A stretch of DNA of 64,000 nucleotides from the NCBI GenBank assembly GCA_017999615.1, contig JAGNLM010000007.1:41885-105884 (forward strand), written 5' to 3'. This document shows positions 1-7,689 of the stretch, in pieces. This stretch comes from Gammaproteobacteria bacterium (GTDB lineage: Bacteria > Pseudomonadota > Gammaproteobacteria > JAABTG01). Within the stretch, counting starts at the first letter, position 1. Every line of letters begins with the position of its first letter. Below the pieces are notes generated by a model, which saw nothing but the letters and a program-made list of their open reading frames with translations, made no database searches and had not been told where the DNA came from. A program made the translations under genes and the position numbers.

Positions 1-1
1 C

Positions 2-1822
2 ATTCTGGCCCGCATCGGGGTCTTTAACCCGGAGACCATCGACGTCCCCGAGGGGGCGCTGCCGGATTCCCCGGGCGAGCGCTTCCGCGAGGTCTTCCTG
101 AGCGGGAAGGCCCGTCTCCTGAAGATTCAGACCGGGGGCTACTGTCCGCTCGACATCGCGACCGACCTCACGCGCGTCGTGGACCTGGACGAGCTGGAGC
201 GCACCAACATCTACCTCGGGGACCTCTGGCACGAGCTCTCCGAGCTCGAGGAGGAGGAGCGTACCCTCGAGGAGCGCGGAACCTCTCTCAAGCAGCTCGG
301 CGAGAGCCTGGAGCGCTTCGCGGCCCTCGACGTGGACCTCGGCGTGCTGCAGCGGCCGAAGGAGTTCCTGTCGGTTCAGGTGGGCACGGTGAACCGCGCG
401 AATCTGCGGCGCCTGGAAGAGGCGGCCTCCCTTGCGGGGCACTTCGTTCGCCCCTTCTATGAGACCAAGGGCGTCGTCTATCTGGTGGTCGCCGGTCCCT
501 CCGAGTCCGCCCACGACATCGAGGCGCTGTTGCGGACCGCGGAGTTTCGCGCCCTTTCGATCCCGGAGGAGTTCCGGGACCACCCCGAGCAGATCCGCAC
601 TGAGCTTGCGGCCAAGGCCGAGGAGCTGAAGCGGGAGAATCGTGAGAAGGCGAAGCAGATCGATATCGTGGTGGCGAAGCACCAGGACCGCCTCGCGACG
701 GCCTGCCGGACCCTCGCGGTCGCGGAGCCGTACGCCGAGCTCGCGACCCGGATGAAGGCCATGGGCGGTCTCGCGGTGGTGGAGGGCTGGATCCCCAGGG
801 ACGACGTCGAGGCGCTGGGTGACGCGCTGCGGGGCGGATTGTCCGTGCCCTACGTGCTCACGGCACGCGACCCGCTCCCGAGCGAGCGGCCTCAGGTTCC
901 CTCGGTCATGCGCCATCCCCGCTGGATGCAGCCGTTCGTCGCGCTGGTCTCCAACTACGGCATTCCGCGCTACGGCGAGATCGACCCCACTGTGCTCTTC
1001 ACGGTGAGCTTCATCGTGATGTTCGGCATGATGTTCGGTGACGTGGGCCACGGTGCGGTCATCGCGATTGCCGGTCTGCTGTTCCGCAAGCGGCTCCCCG
1101 AGGTTGTTCCGGTCATGATCTCCGCCGGCATCTCCTCGGTCGTTTTCGGCTTCATCTACGGCAGCGTCTTCGGCAACGAGCACGTTCTGCACCCGCTCTG
1201 GATATCTCCGATGTCCGATCCGCTGCGGATGCTCAAGGTGGCCCTCTACTGGGGCATCGGGTTCATACTTTTCGCAAATGCGCTCACGTTCTACAACCTG
1301 ATCCGGGAGGGCCGGTTCGCGGCCGCGCTGTTCGACGCCCGCGGTGTCGCCGGCTCCCTGCTCTACATCGGAGGCGTCTACGCGGGCCACCGCTGGATGG
1401 GCTCCGGTGTCCTGGGGCTGCCCGAGGCGCTCGCTGTCCTGGTTCCGCTGGCGATGGTCATGGCCTTCCATTGGTTCCATTTCCACGGCCCGATCGGTGA
1501 GCGCCTCCTGGTCACCATCGTCGAGGGCTTCGAGTCGCTGATGGGATACCTGGCGAACACCCTCTCGTTCCTTCGCGTCGCCGCCTTCGCACTCAACCAC
1601 GTGGCACTCTCCCTGGCGGTGTTCACGCTGGCTGGCATGCTCGATACCGCAGGCCACTGGATCATGATCCTGATTGGCAACCTCTTCATCATTGTCGTCG
1701 AGGGCGCCATCGTGATGATCCAGACCCTGCGTCTCGAATACTACGAGGGCTTCTCGCGCTTCTTCCGCGGCGACGGCCGGGCGTTCCAGCCGCTGCGCCT
1801 GCAGGGGCTGGTTCGCTGGTAA
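2..1822 (+). CDS. atpI: V/A-type ATP synthase subunit I (5'-partial)
   Basis: Membrane stator subunit 'a/I' of a rotary V/A-type ATPase, carrying the ion half-channels that meet the proteolipid ring. The reading frame is open from base 2, so the gene starts before the window; the GTG at 179 is internal. The N-terminal part is acidic and helical (coiled-coil arm, ELEEEER). The C-terminal half has about seven membrane segments and the family signature SFLRVAAFALNH, whose Arg is the essential ion-path residue, preceded by FHFHGPIGERLL. It is followed after 80 bases by the proteolipid gene. The family and position in the operon are clear; only the true start is unknown. Confidence 0.93.
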   Translation: MLARIGVFNPETIDVPEGALPDSPGERFREVFLSGKARLLKIQTGGYCPLDIATDLTRVVDLDELERTNIYLGDLWHELSELEEEERTLEERGTSLKQLGESLERFAALDVDLGVLQRPKEFLSVQVGTVNRANLRRLEEAASLAGHFVRPFYETKGVVYLVVAGPSESAHDIEALLRTAEFRALSIPEEFRDHPEQIRTELAAKAEELKRENREKAKQIDIVVAKHQDRLATACRTLAVAEPYAELATRMKAMGGLAVVEGWIPRDDVEALGDALRGGLSVPYVLTARDPLPSERPQVPSVMRHPRWMQPFVALVSNYGIPRYGEIDPTVLFTVSFIVMFGMMFGDVGHGAVIAIAGLLFRKRLPEVVPVMISAGISSVVFGFIYGSVFGNEHVLHPLWISPMSDPLRMLKVALYWGIGFILFANALTFYNLIREGRFAAALFDARGVAGSLLYIGGVYAGHRWMGSGVLGLPEALAVLVPLAMVMAFHWFHFHGPIGERLLVTIVEGFESLMGYLANTLSFLRVAAFALNHVALSLAVFTLAGMLDTAGHWIMILIGNLFIIVVEGAIVMIQTLRLEYYEGFSRFFRGDGRAFQPLRLQGLVRW

Positions 1823-1902
1823 GCGATACCGGAAATCGGCACTGTCCGAGACATAACCACACGTCGCATCCATTCACTCAACCTAGAAAAGGAGCACATG
1901 TC

Positions 1903-2355
1903 ATGTACTGGCTGCTTGCCTTGATGTCCATCAGCCTCCTCGGCGTCGTTGCACTCGGCTTCTTCTTCGAGGTCCGTCCTGCCCCCCGCAACCCAGCCGT
2001 CTTCGGTTGGCTGAGGGGCGCCGTGGGCCTGAACCTTCTCACCTACTTCGGCGCGCTGGTCGGTGTGCTCTTCCTGGGCGTGAACGACGTGATGGCCGCC
2101 GAGCCGGCGGTGGCAGCGGAGGCGGCGAAAGAGGTCTCGCTCGGCCTTGGCCTCGCCCTGATTGGCATCGGCCTGCCGACTGCCGTGGCCACCGTCGCCG
2201 CGGCCATTGCCGTGGGCCCGGTGGGTACCGCCTCGCTCGCCGTGATCGCGGAGAAGCCCGAGGTCTTCGGCCGTACGCTCGTGTACCTCGGCCTGGCGGA
2301 AGGTATCGCGATTTACGGTCTGGTGGTCACGATCCTGCTGCTGGGAAAGATCTGA
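1903..2355 (+). CDS. atpK: V/A-type ATP synthase subunit K (proteolipid c ring)
   Basis: Rotor-ring proteolipid of 150 residues with four predicted membrane helices (about 2-24, 34-60, 78-104, 126-149). The last helix holds the ion-binding Glu in LGLAEGIAIYGLVV. The first helix pair has no buried acidic residue and lacks the GTQG-type motif of classical K subunits, so each protomer offers one ion site. The residues after the Glu are G-I rather than the T/S-Q seen in Na+-type rings, which suggests H+ coupling (inference). A GGAG ribosome site precedes the ATG. The stop overlaps the next start as TGATG. Confidence 0.9.
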   Translation: MYWLLALMSISLLGVVALGFFFEVRPAPRNPAVFGWLRGAVGLNLLTYFGALVGVLFLGVNDVMAAEPAVAAEAAKEVSLGLGLALIGIGLPTAVATVAAAIAVGPVGTASLAVIAEKPEVFGRTLVYLGLAEGIAIYGLVVTILLLGKI

Positions 2356-2675
2356 TGCGGATCATCGCCATGGGCGGCGCCGCGCTCGTGCAGGGGTTCG
2401 CCCTGCTCGGCGCCGAGGCCTTCGAGGACGCAACCAGAGAGGACCTGGATCGGGTGCTGGGCGACCTCCTGCGCAGTCATGACCAAGCGCTGGTGTTCGT
2501 GGAAAGCGCATTGGTGGCGCGCGGGGGCCGGAACCTCGACCGGGTCCGAAGGGAGGGGGGGCGCATCATCGTGAGCGAGATCCCCGCCCTGGACGCGCCC
2601 GAAAGCTACCGGCCGCCCGTCGAGGCACTGGTGACCCGGGTGCTGGGGCCCTCGGCCCTTGAGGAGAGGACATGA
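2355..2675 (+). CDS. atpF: V/A-type ATP synthase subunit F
   Basis: Small central-stalk subunit of 106 residues starting MRIIAMGGAALVQGF, the usual N-terminal strand and glycine turn of the NtpG/AtpF (V-type F) family, ending with the PPVEALVTRVLG helix that inserts into the A3B3 head. The start at 2355 overlaps the K stop codon by one base, and its own stop overlaps subunit E by four bases (ATGA), so translation is coupled. A longer open frame from 2007 exists but runs through subunit K in another frame and is not real. Confidence 0.85.
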   Translation: MRIIAMGGAALVQGFALLGAEAFEDATREDLDRVLGDLLRSHDQALVFVESALVARGGRNLDRVRREGGRIIVSEIPALDAPESYRPPVEALVTRVLGPSALEERT

Positions 2676-3322
2676 ATCCGAACGATCAGGTCGCGTCGCT
2701 CGAGCAGGCCATATTCGAGCGCGCGAAGAACCTCGCCGACGAGCACCTGCGGCAGGCGCAGCGGGCGCGGGAGCGAATTCTCGCTGACTCCGCGGAGCGG
2801 CTGCGTCTGCTCGAGGAGAAGGAGATGTCGCTCGCCAAGAGCCGAGCGGAGCGCGAGTTCCGTCGGCTCGTCCAGTCGGCCGAGATCCACATGCAGGCCG
2901 ACATGGACCGGATGCGCTGGGGGCTGGTGCAGTCGGTCATGCAGGGGGTGAACGGCCGGCTCAAGACGCTGCAGGCGAACGACGAGTCTGGGCTCGCCCT
3001 GTTGCGTGCCCTGCTCGTGGAGGCCGCCTCGGCCATCGAGCGCGACGAGCTGGTGGCTCGGGTGAGCGTCTTCGATCACGGTCGGGTTCAGGGGCGGTGG
3101 GACCTGGAGTTCCGTAACGCGGTGCCAGGCAAGACGATCGGTCTCTCCCCGGACGCCTGCCCCTGCTCGGGCGGAGTGCTGGTGGAGAGCGTGGACGGGC
3201 GCATCAGCGTGGATAACACCTTCGAGGGCCGCATGTCGCGGCAGAAATCCGACCTCGAGCGGGTGATCCTGGAGCGTCTGTTTGCCTCGGCGGGTCAGAT
3301 GGGGATGCTCTTCCATGGGTAG
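2672..3322 (+). CDS. atpE: V/A-type ATP synthase subunit E
   Basis: Peripheral-stalk subunit of 216 residues. Residues about 5-75 form a long charged helix (LADEHLRQAQRARERIL), as expected for the E-G stator coiled coil. The C-terminal globular domain carries the family motif GGVLVESVDGRISVDNTFEGRM that contacts subunit B. The gene overlaps F upstream (ATGA) and A downstream by eight bases. In many bacterial operons subunit C lies between E and A; here there is no room for it. Confidence 0.88.
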   Translation: MNPNDQVASLEQAIFERAKNLADEHLRQAQRARERILADSAERLRLLEEKEMSLAKSRAEREFRRLVQSAEIHMQADMDRMRWGLVQSVMQGVNGRLKTLQANDESGLALLRALLVEAASAIERDELVARVSVFDHGRVQGRWDLEFRNAVPGKTIGLSPDACPCSGGVLVESVDGRISVDNTFEGRMSRQKSDLERVILERLFASAGQMGMLFHG

Positions 3323-5096
3323 GATCATCGAAATCAACGGGCCGATCGTGACGGTGGAGCTGCCCGGGGTGCGCAACGCCGAGCAGGTGAAGGTCGGCGA
3401 CTTGGGGCTGGTGGGCGAGGTGATCAGCCTCGACGGCACGACTGCGGTCGTGCAGGTCTACGAGTCCACCGAGTCGCTCAAGCCCGGCCAGTTGGCAGAG
3501 GCCCTGAACCGACCGCTGTCGGTGGAGCTCGGGCCGGGTCTCCTCGGCCAGATCTTCGACGGCGTGCAGCGCCCCCTGCCCGCGATCGCGAAGCTTTCGG
3601 GCGACTACGTGGCGCGCGGTCTCGCCGTGCCTGCGCTCGACCGGGAGCGACGCTGGGAGTTTCGCCCGAACGCGAGCCTCCAGGCGGGCAAGCCGATCGA
3701 CGCAGGGGTCATCCTGGGCACGGTCCAGGAAACGGACACCATCGAGCACCGGATCCTGGTGCCACCCGACGTGAGCGGTGAGCTCCTCGAGCTCGCGCCG
3801 CCGGGTGAGTACACGGTCGAGGAGGCGGTGGCGCACGTTCGGGATCACCGGGGCGAGGTGCACAAGCTGCGCATGTACCACACGTGGCCCGTGCGCCGGC
3901 CGAGGCCCTATGTCATACGCGACCACGCGGCGGCGCCGCTCATCACCGGCCAGCGTGTGCTCGACACCTTCTTCCCGCTGCTGAAGGGCGGAAAGGCCGC
4001 CGTGCCCGGGCCGTTCGGTGCCGGCAAGACGGTTGTGCAGCAGCAGGTCGCCCGCTGGTCCAACGCGGACATCGTGCTCTACGTGGGCTGCGGGGAGCGG
4101 GGCAACGAGCTCGTGGACGTGCTCGAGACCTTCCCCGAGCTGAAGGACCCGCGCACCGGGCGCTCGCTGATGGAGCGGACCTTCCTGGTGGCGAACACCT
4201 CGAACATGCCGGTGGTGGCCCGCGAGGCCAGCATCTATGTCGGCGTGACCATGGCCGAGTACTACCGCGACCAGGGCTACGACGTGGTGATGGTGGCGGA
4301 TTCCACCAGCCGCTGGGCCGAGGCGCTTCGCGAGGTCGGCGGGCGCCTGGGGCAGATGCCCGTCGAGGAAGGTTACCCGGCCTACCTCGCGTCGCGTCTT
4401 GCCGCCTTCTACGAACGTGCGGGCCGCGTGAAGACGCTGGCCGGTTCCGGAGGGTCGGTGACGCTGATCGGCGCGGTGTCGCCGCCGGGCGGTGACTTCT
4501 CCGAACCGGTGACCAGCCACACCAAGGAACTGGTGCGCACCTTCTGGGCGCTGTCCAAGGAGCTCGCGGACTCCCGGCACTACCCGTCGGTGAGCTGGAA
4601 CGACAGCTTCTCGGACTACGTCTCCACCGCCGCCGGGTGGTGGGCTGAGCACGTAGACAAGACCTGGGCCGAAAAGCGCGCCGAGTGTCTTGCCATCCTC
4701 GCCCAGGCGGACGAGCTCGCGCGCATCGTGAACCTGGTCGGCCCCGAGGCGCTCTCGCCGGAGCAGCGCTGGGTGCTCGAGGGCGCGGGACTGGTGAAGG
4801 AGGGTGTGCTGCAGCAGAGCGCACTCGATCCTGTCGACAGCTACTCCTCGCCCGAGAAGCAGTACGAGTTGATGGCGCTGATGCTCGAGATCTACCACCA
4901 GGGCCGGGACCTGCTGAAGCTTGGAACGCCGGTGGAGCAGCTCTCCGGCCTGCCCATCATGGGCAAGGCGCGGCGATTGAAGTCGGCGCACCGCAGCGAG
5001 GCGATCGACCAGATCAGGGCCTTCGGCGACGAGATCCGTGCGACGTTCGACCCGATCCGCTCGGAATACAGCGCGGCCAAGGGGAAGCAGGCATGA
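3315..5096 (+). CDS. atpA: V/A-type ATP synthase catalytic subunit A
   Basis: Catalytic ATPase subunit of 593 residues. The beta-barrel start [12 protein letters not shown] matches the usual N-terminus, so ATG 3315 is preferred over the in-frame upstream codon at 3282. The P-loop GPFGAGKT is at about 232-239, followed by the A-specific non-homologous region already passed at about 120-190. Walker B and arginine-finger region [17 protein letters not shown] are present. It overlaps the E stop and ends in ATGA with subunit B. This is a full-length, apparently active subunit. Confidence 0.96.
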   Translation: MGRIIEINGPIVTVELPGVRNAEQVKVGDLGLVGEVISLDGTTAVVQVYESTESLKPGQLAEALNRPLSVELGPGLLGQIFDGVQRPLPAIAKLSGDYVARGLAVPALDRERRWEFRPNASLQAGKPIDAGVILGTVQETDTIEHRILVPPDVSGELLELAPPGEYTVEEAVAHVRDHRGEVHKLRMYHTWPVRRPRPYVIRDHAAAPLITGQRVLDTFFPLLKGGKAAVPGPFGAGKTVVQQQVARWSNADIVLYVGCGERGNELVDVLETFPELKDPRTGRSLMERTFLVANTSNMPVVAREASIYVGVTMAEYYRDQGYDVVMVADSTSRWAEALREVGGRLGQMPVEEGYPAYLASRLAAFYERAGRVKTLAGSGGSVTLIGAVSPPGGDFSEPVTSHTKELVRTFWALSKELADSRHYPSVSWNDSFSDYVSTAAGWWAEHVDKTWAEKRAECLAILAQADELARIVNLVGPEALSPEQRWVLEGAGLVKEGVLQQSALDPVDSYSSPEKQYELMALMLEIYHQGRDLLKLGTPVEQLSGLPIMGKARRLKSAHRSEAIDQIRAFGDEIRATFDPIRSEYSAAKGKQA

Positions 5097-6487
5097 AAGA
5101 GAAAGAATACCGCATGGCTACCGCCGCCCGGGGCGCCCTCCTGTTCATGAAGGGCGTGCCCGACGTGGCCCTCGGCGACCGCGTGCAGGTCCGTGACCAC
5201 AAGGGCAACCTGCGCAACGGTCAGGTCATCAAGACCTCGACCGAAATGGCGCTCGTGCAGGTGTTCGAGGGCACCGAGGATCTCGACCTCGACCGGACGT
5301 GGGTCCGGTTCCTGGAAGAGCCCTTCGAGGTCCCGCTGTCGCCGGCGATCCTGGGCCGCATCTTCAACGGCGTCGGCGAGCCCCGCGACGGGCGCCCCCC
5401 CATCGTCTCTTCCCTCAAGCGGAACGTGAACGGCTCTTCGGTGAATCCCGCCTCGCGGGCCTACCCGAAGGAGTTCATCCAGACCGGGGTGTCCACGATC
5501 GACGGCCTGAACTCCCTCGTGCGGGGCCAGAAGCTGCCGATCTTTTCGGGCTCCGGTCTGCCGCACAACCGGCTCGCCGCGCAGATCGTGCGCCAGGCCA
5601 AGCTGCCGGGCGAGGAGTCGAACTTCGCCATCGTGTTCGCGGCGATGGGCGTGTCCTACACGGACGCGCGCTTCTTCGAGGAGGAGTTCGAGTCGAGCGG
5701 CGTGCTCTCGAACGTGTCCATGTACATCAACCTGGCCGACGACCCACCGATGGAGCGGCTCATCCTGCCGCGCACGGCGTTGACGGCCGCCGAGTACCTG
5801 GCCTTCGAGCAGGACCGGCACGTGCTCGTGGTCATCACCGACATGACCCACTACGCCGAGGCCCTGCGCGAGGTGGCGACCGCGAAGGGCGACGTTCCGG
5901 CGCGCAAGGGCTATCCGGGCTACCTCTATTCGGACCTTGCGGAGATCTACGAGCGCGCGGGACGCATCCGCAACCGCCACGGCTCGATCACGATGGTTCC
6001 CGTGCTGTCGATGCCGTCCGACGACATCACGCACCCGATTCCCGACCTGACCGGTTACATCACGGAAGGTCAGATCGTGATGTCTCGCGAGCTCCACAAC
6101 CAGGGCGTGTACCCGCCGGTGAACGTCCCCCCGTCGCTCTCCCGGCTGATGAAGGACGGTATCGGCAAGGACTTCACGCGCGAGGACCATCCTCGCGTGG
6201 CGAGCCAGCTCTACGCCTCCTACGCCCGGGCGCTCGAGGCCCGCAACCTGGCCTCGATCATCGGTGCGGAGGAGCTCTCCGAGCGCGACCGGCGTTATCT
6301 CGCCTTCGCGGACGCCTTCGAGAAGCGCTTCGTGGGCCAGGGGGAGGACGACGACCGTAGCATCGACGGGACGCTGACCCTGGCCTGGGAGCTGCTGTCC
6401 CTGCTGCCGTCCGACGCGCTGGCACGCGTGACCGAGGCGGACATCAAGAAGTACTACAACGCGGAAGCCAACGCGGCCGAAAGCTGA
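5093..6487 (+). CDS. atpB: V/A-type ATP synthase regulatory subunit B
   Basis: Non-catalytic partner of subunit A in the A3B3 head, 464 residues. Where a catalytic P-loop would sit it has the B-type sequence FSGSGLPHNRLAAQI, typical of V-type B. Further family blocks are GVSTIDGLNSLVRGQKLPIF and ITDMTHYAEALREV. The start ATG 5093 overlaps the A stop. A much longer open frame from 4685 is only the readthrough of the same frame inside subunit A. It is followed eight bases later by subunit D. Confidence 0.96.
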   Translation: MKEKEYRMATAARGALLFMKGVPDVALGDRVQVRDHKGNLRNGQVIKTSTEMALVQVFEGTEDLDLDRTWVRFLEEPFEVPLSPAILGRIFNGVGEPRDGRPPIVSSLKRNVNGSSVNPASRAYPKEFIQTGVSTIDGLNSLVRGQKLPIFSGSGLPHNRLAAQIVRQAKLPGEESNFAIVFAAMGVSYTDARFFEEEFESSGVLSNVSMYINLADDPPMERLILPRTALTAAEYLAFEQDRHVLVVITDMTHYAEALREVATAKGDVPARKGYPGYLYSDLAEIYERAGRIRNRHGSITMVPVLSMPSDDITHPIPDLTGYITEGQIVMSRELHNQGVYPPVNVPPSLSRLMKDGIGKDFTREDHPRVASQLYASYARALEARNLASIIGAEELSERDRRYLAFADAFEKRFVGQGEDDDRSIDGTLTLAWELLSLLPSDALARVTEADIKKYYNAEANAAES

Positions 6488-6494
6488 GGGCGCC

Positions 6495-7121
6495 GTGGAA
6501 CAGCGACTGAAAGTACCGCCGACCAAGAGCAACCTGCTGCGCCTGAAGCGGCAGGTTGCCTTCCTGGTGCAGGGCCACACGCTGCTCGAGCGCAAGAAGG
6601 ATCTGCTGACGCGCCTGGTGTACGAGCGGCTCGGCCACTACCGCAAGCTTCGTAAGCAGACCCGCCAGTCGGTGCAGGACGCCTACCGCTGGCTCGGGAT
6701 CACCCACATGCGCATGGGCAAGCAGAAGCTGGGTCAGGTCGCCATGGGGCTGCCGCTCAGCATCGACGTGCACATCCTGCCGCGCAGCAGCCTGGGGGTG
6801 CAGTACCCTGCGGTGACCGCGGAGCGCCTGCCGCTGCAGCCGGTGGCGGCGCTCGGCACCGACGCCACCCTGGACGAGACCCGCGCGCGGTTCGCCGAGA
6901 TGGCGGTGATGCTCGCCCGGCTCGGCGAGGCGGAGACCGCGCTCTGGCGCCTGCTCGAGGAGCAGCGCAAGACCCAGAAGCGGGTGAACGCGCTCAAGTA
7001 CAACGTGATCCCGCGCTACCGCAACACCATTGCGTTCATCGTCTCGACCCTGGAGGAGGAGGAGCGCAACACCCTCTTCCAGATCAAGGTGCTGCGGGAG
7101 CGGGAGGCCCGCCGCGCTTGA
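6495..7121 (+). CDS. atpD: V/A-type ATP synthase subunit D
   Basis: Central rotor shaft subunit, 208 residues, nearly all helical. The start EQRLKVPPTKSNLLRLKRQ matches the family N-terminus (PTKSxLLxLKxxL), and the C-terminal helix carries the conserved block KRVNALKYNVIPRYRNTI. It closes the I-K-F-E-A-B-D run. A GC-rich hairpin directly after the stop (7123-7141) could end the transcript, though it lacks a T-run. Confidence 0.94.
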   Translation: MEQRLKVPPTKSNLLRLKRQVAFLVQGHTLLERKKDLLTRLVYERLGHYRKLRKQTRQSVQDAYRWLGITHMRMGKQKLGQVAMGLPLSIDVHILPRSSLGVQYPAVTAERLPLQPVAALGTDATLDETRARFAEMAVMLARLGEAETALWRLLEEQRKTQKRVNALKYNVIPRYRNTIAFIVSTLEEEERNTLFQIKVLREREARRA

Positions 7122-7122
7122 G

Positions 7123-7141
7123 GAGGGCGCCCGTCGCCCTC
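7123..7141 (+). terminator. GC hairpin after the V-ATPase operon
   Basis: GAGGGCG (7123-7129) and CGCCCTC (7135-7141) form a perfect 7-bp stem with loop CCCGT directly behind the subunit D stop codon. There is no T-run, so an intrinsic terminator is not certain; it may stabilise the 3' end instead. Confidence 0.35.
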
Positions 7142-7302
7142 GCGGGTGAACTTGACGTGTGTTAGGTCCTGGTGCACCATTGATGCAGATCATTTCTGTC
7201 CGTGGCGCTCGGAATAGAATTTTGGATCGTAGCGTAGCGGCACCAGAAGACTGACGCGGTTTCAGGAGTCTTGTTCATCACTCGCGTGAGGAGGCAGCAG
7301 TC

Positions 7303-7620
7303 ATGACCAAGATGTCTCGTGTGCTGGCAGCGGCGGTGTTGGTGGGGGCGACCGGGATTGCGGCGGCGCCCGCCCATGCGTTCTTCGGCTGGTTCAACCC
7401 CTGGAACTGGACGGGCGGCGGTTACCCCTATGGCTGGGGCGGCTACCCGCACGGTTGGGGCGGTGGTCCGTATGGCTGGGGTGGCTATCCCGGCTACGGT
7501 TGGGGTGGTTTCCCGTACAGTTGGGGCGGCTATCCCTATGCCTGGGGCGGCTACCCGTACTACACCGCTCCGGTGGTCGTAGCGCCGGCGGCTTCGTCGA
7601 CTTCCTCCGACAAGAAGTAG
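7303..7620 (+). CDS. Sulfur globule protein-like secreted Gly/Tyr/Trp-rich protein
   Basis: 105 residues. A clear Sec signal peptide covers residues 1-26 (hydrophobic core VLAAAVLVGATGIAAA, cleavage AHA|FF). The mature 79 residues are mostly repeats of the type GGYPYGW, GGYPHGW, GGGPYGW, GGFPYSW, GGYPYAW, ending in a short Ser/Lys tail. Signal peptide plus FFGWFNPWNW plus Gly-Tyr-Pro-Trp repeats is the pattern of the SgpA/SgpB/SgpC proteins that coat sulfur globules in purple sulfur bacteria such as Allochromatium vinosum. A strong ribosome site GAGGAGG lies at 7288-7294. It is a single gene with its own terminator. The function is inferred from composition and repeat style. Confidence 0.8.
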   Translation: MTKMSRVLAAAVLVGATGIAAAPAHAFFGWFNPWNWTGGGYPYGWGGYPHGWGGGPYGWGGYPGYGWGGFPYSWGGYPYAWGGYPYYTAPVVVAPAASSTSSDKK

Positions 7621-7633
7621 GCAACGCACGCCA

Positions 7634-7649
7634 CCCCCCGCGCGGGGGG
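7634..7649. repeat. 16-bp perfect GC palindrome
   Basis: CCCCCCGCGCGGGGGG lies between the sulfur-globule-like gene and its terminator. It can form a second hairpin upstream of the main terminator in RNA, possibly protecting the transcript of an abundantly made envelope protein (inference). Confidence 0.6.
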
Positions 7650-7658
7650 GTAAGCCAT

Positions 7659-7689
7659 AAAAGGGGTGAGGCTACTCACCCCTTTTTTT
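7659..7689. terminator. Bidirectional intrinsic terminator
   Basis: Stem GGGGTGAG (7663-7670), loop GCTA (7671-7674), stem CTCACCCC (7675-7682), flanked by AAAA (7659-7662) on the left and seven T (7683-7689) on the right. Read from either strand this gives a hairpin followed by a U-run, so it serves both the plus-strand sulfur-globule-like gene and the minus-strand FG-GAP gene. The stop codon of the latter (TAG on minus, 7672-7674) lies inside the loop. Confidence 0.88.

Noticed and set aside
7659..7689. SlmA binding site, because GTGAG and CTCAC flank the centre
   Set aside because: The 4-base gap GCTA breaks the contiguous 12-base palindrome of SlmA sites, and the A/T flanks mark a terminator.
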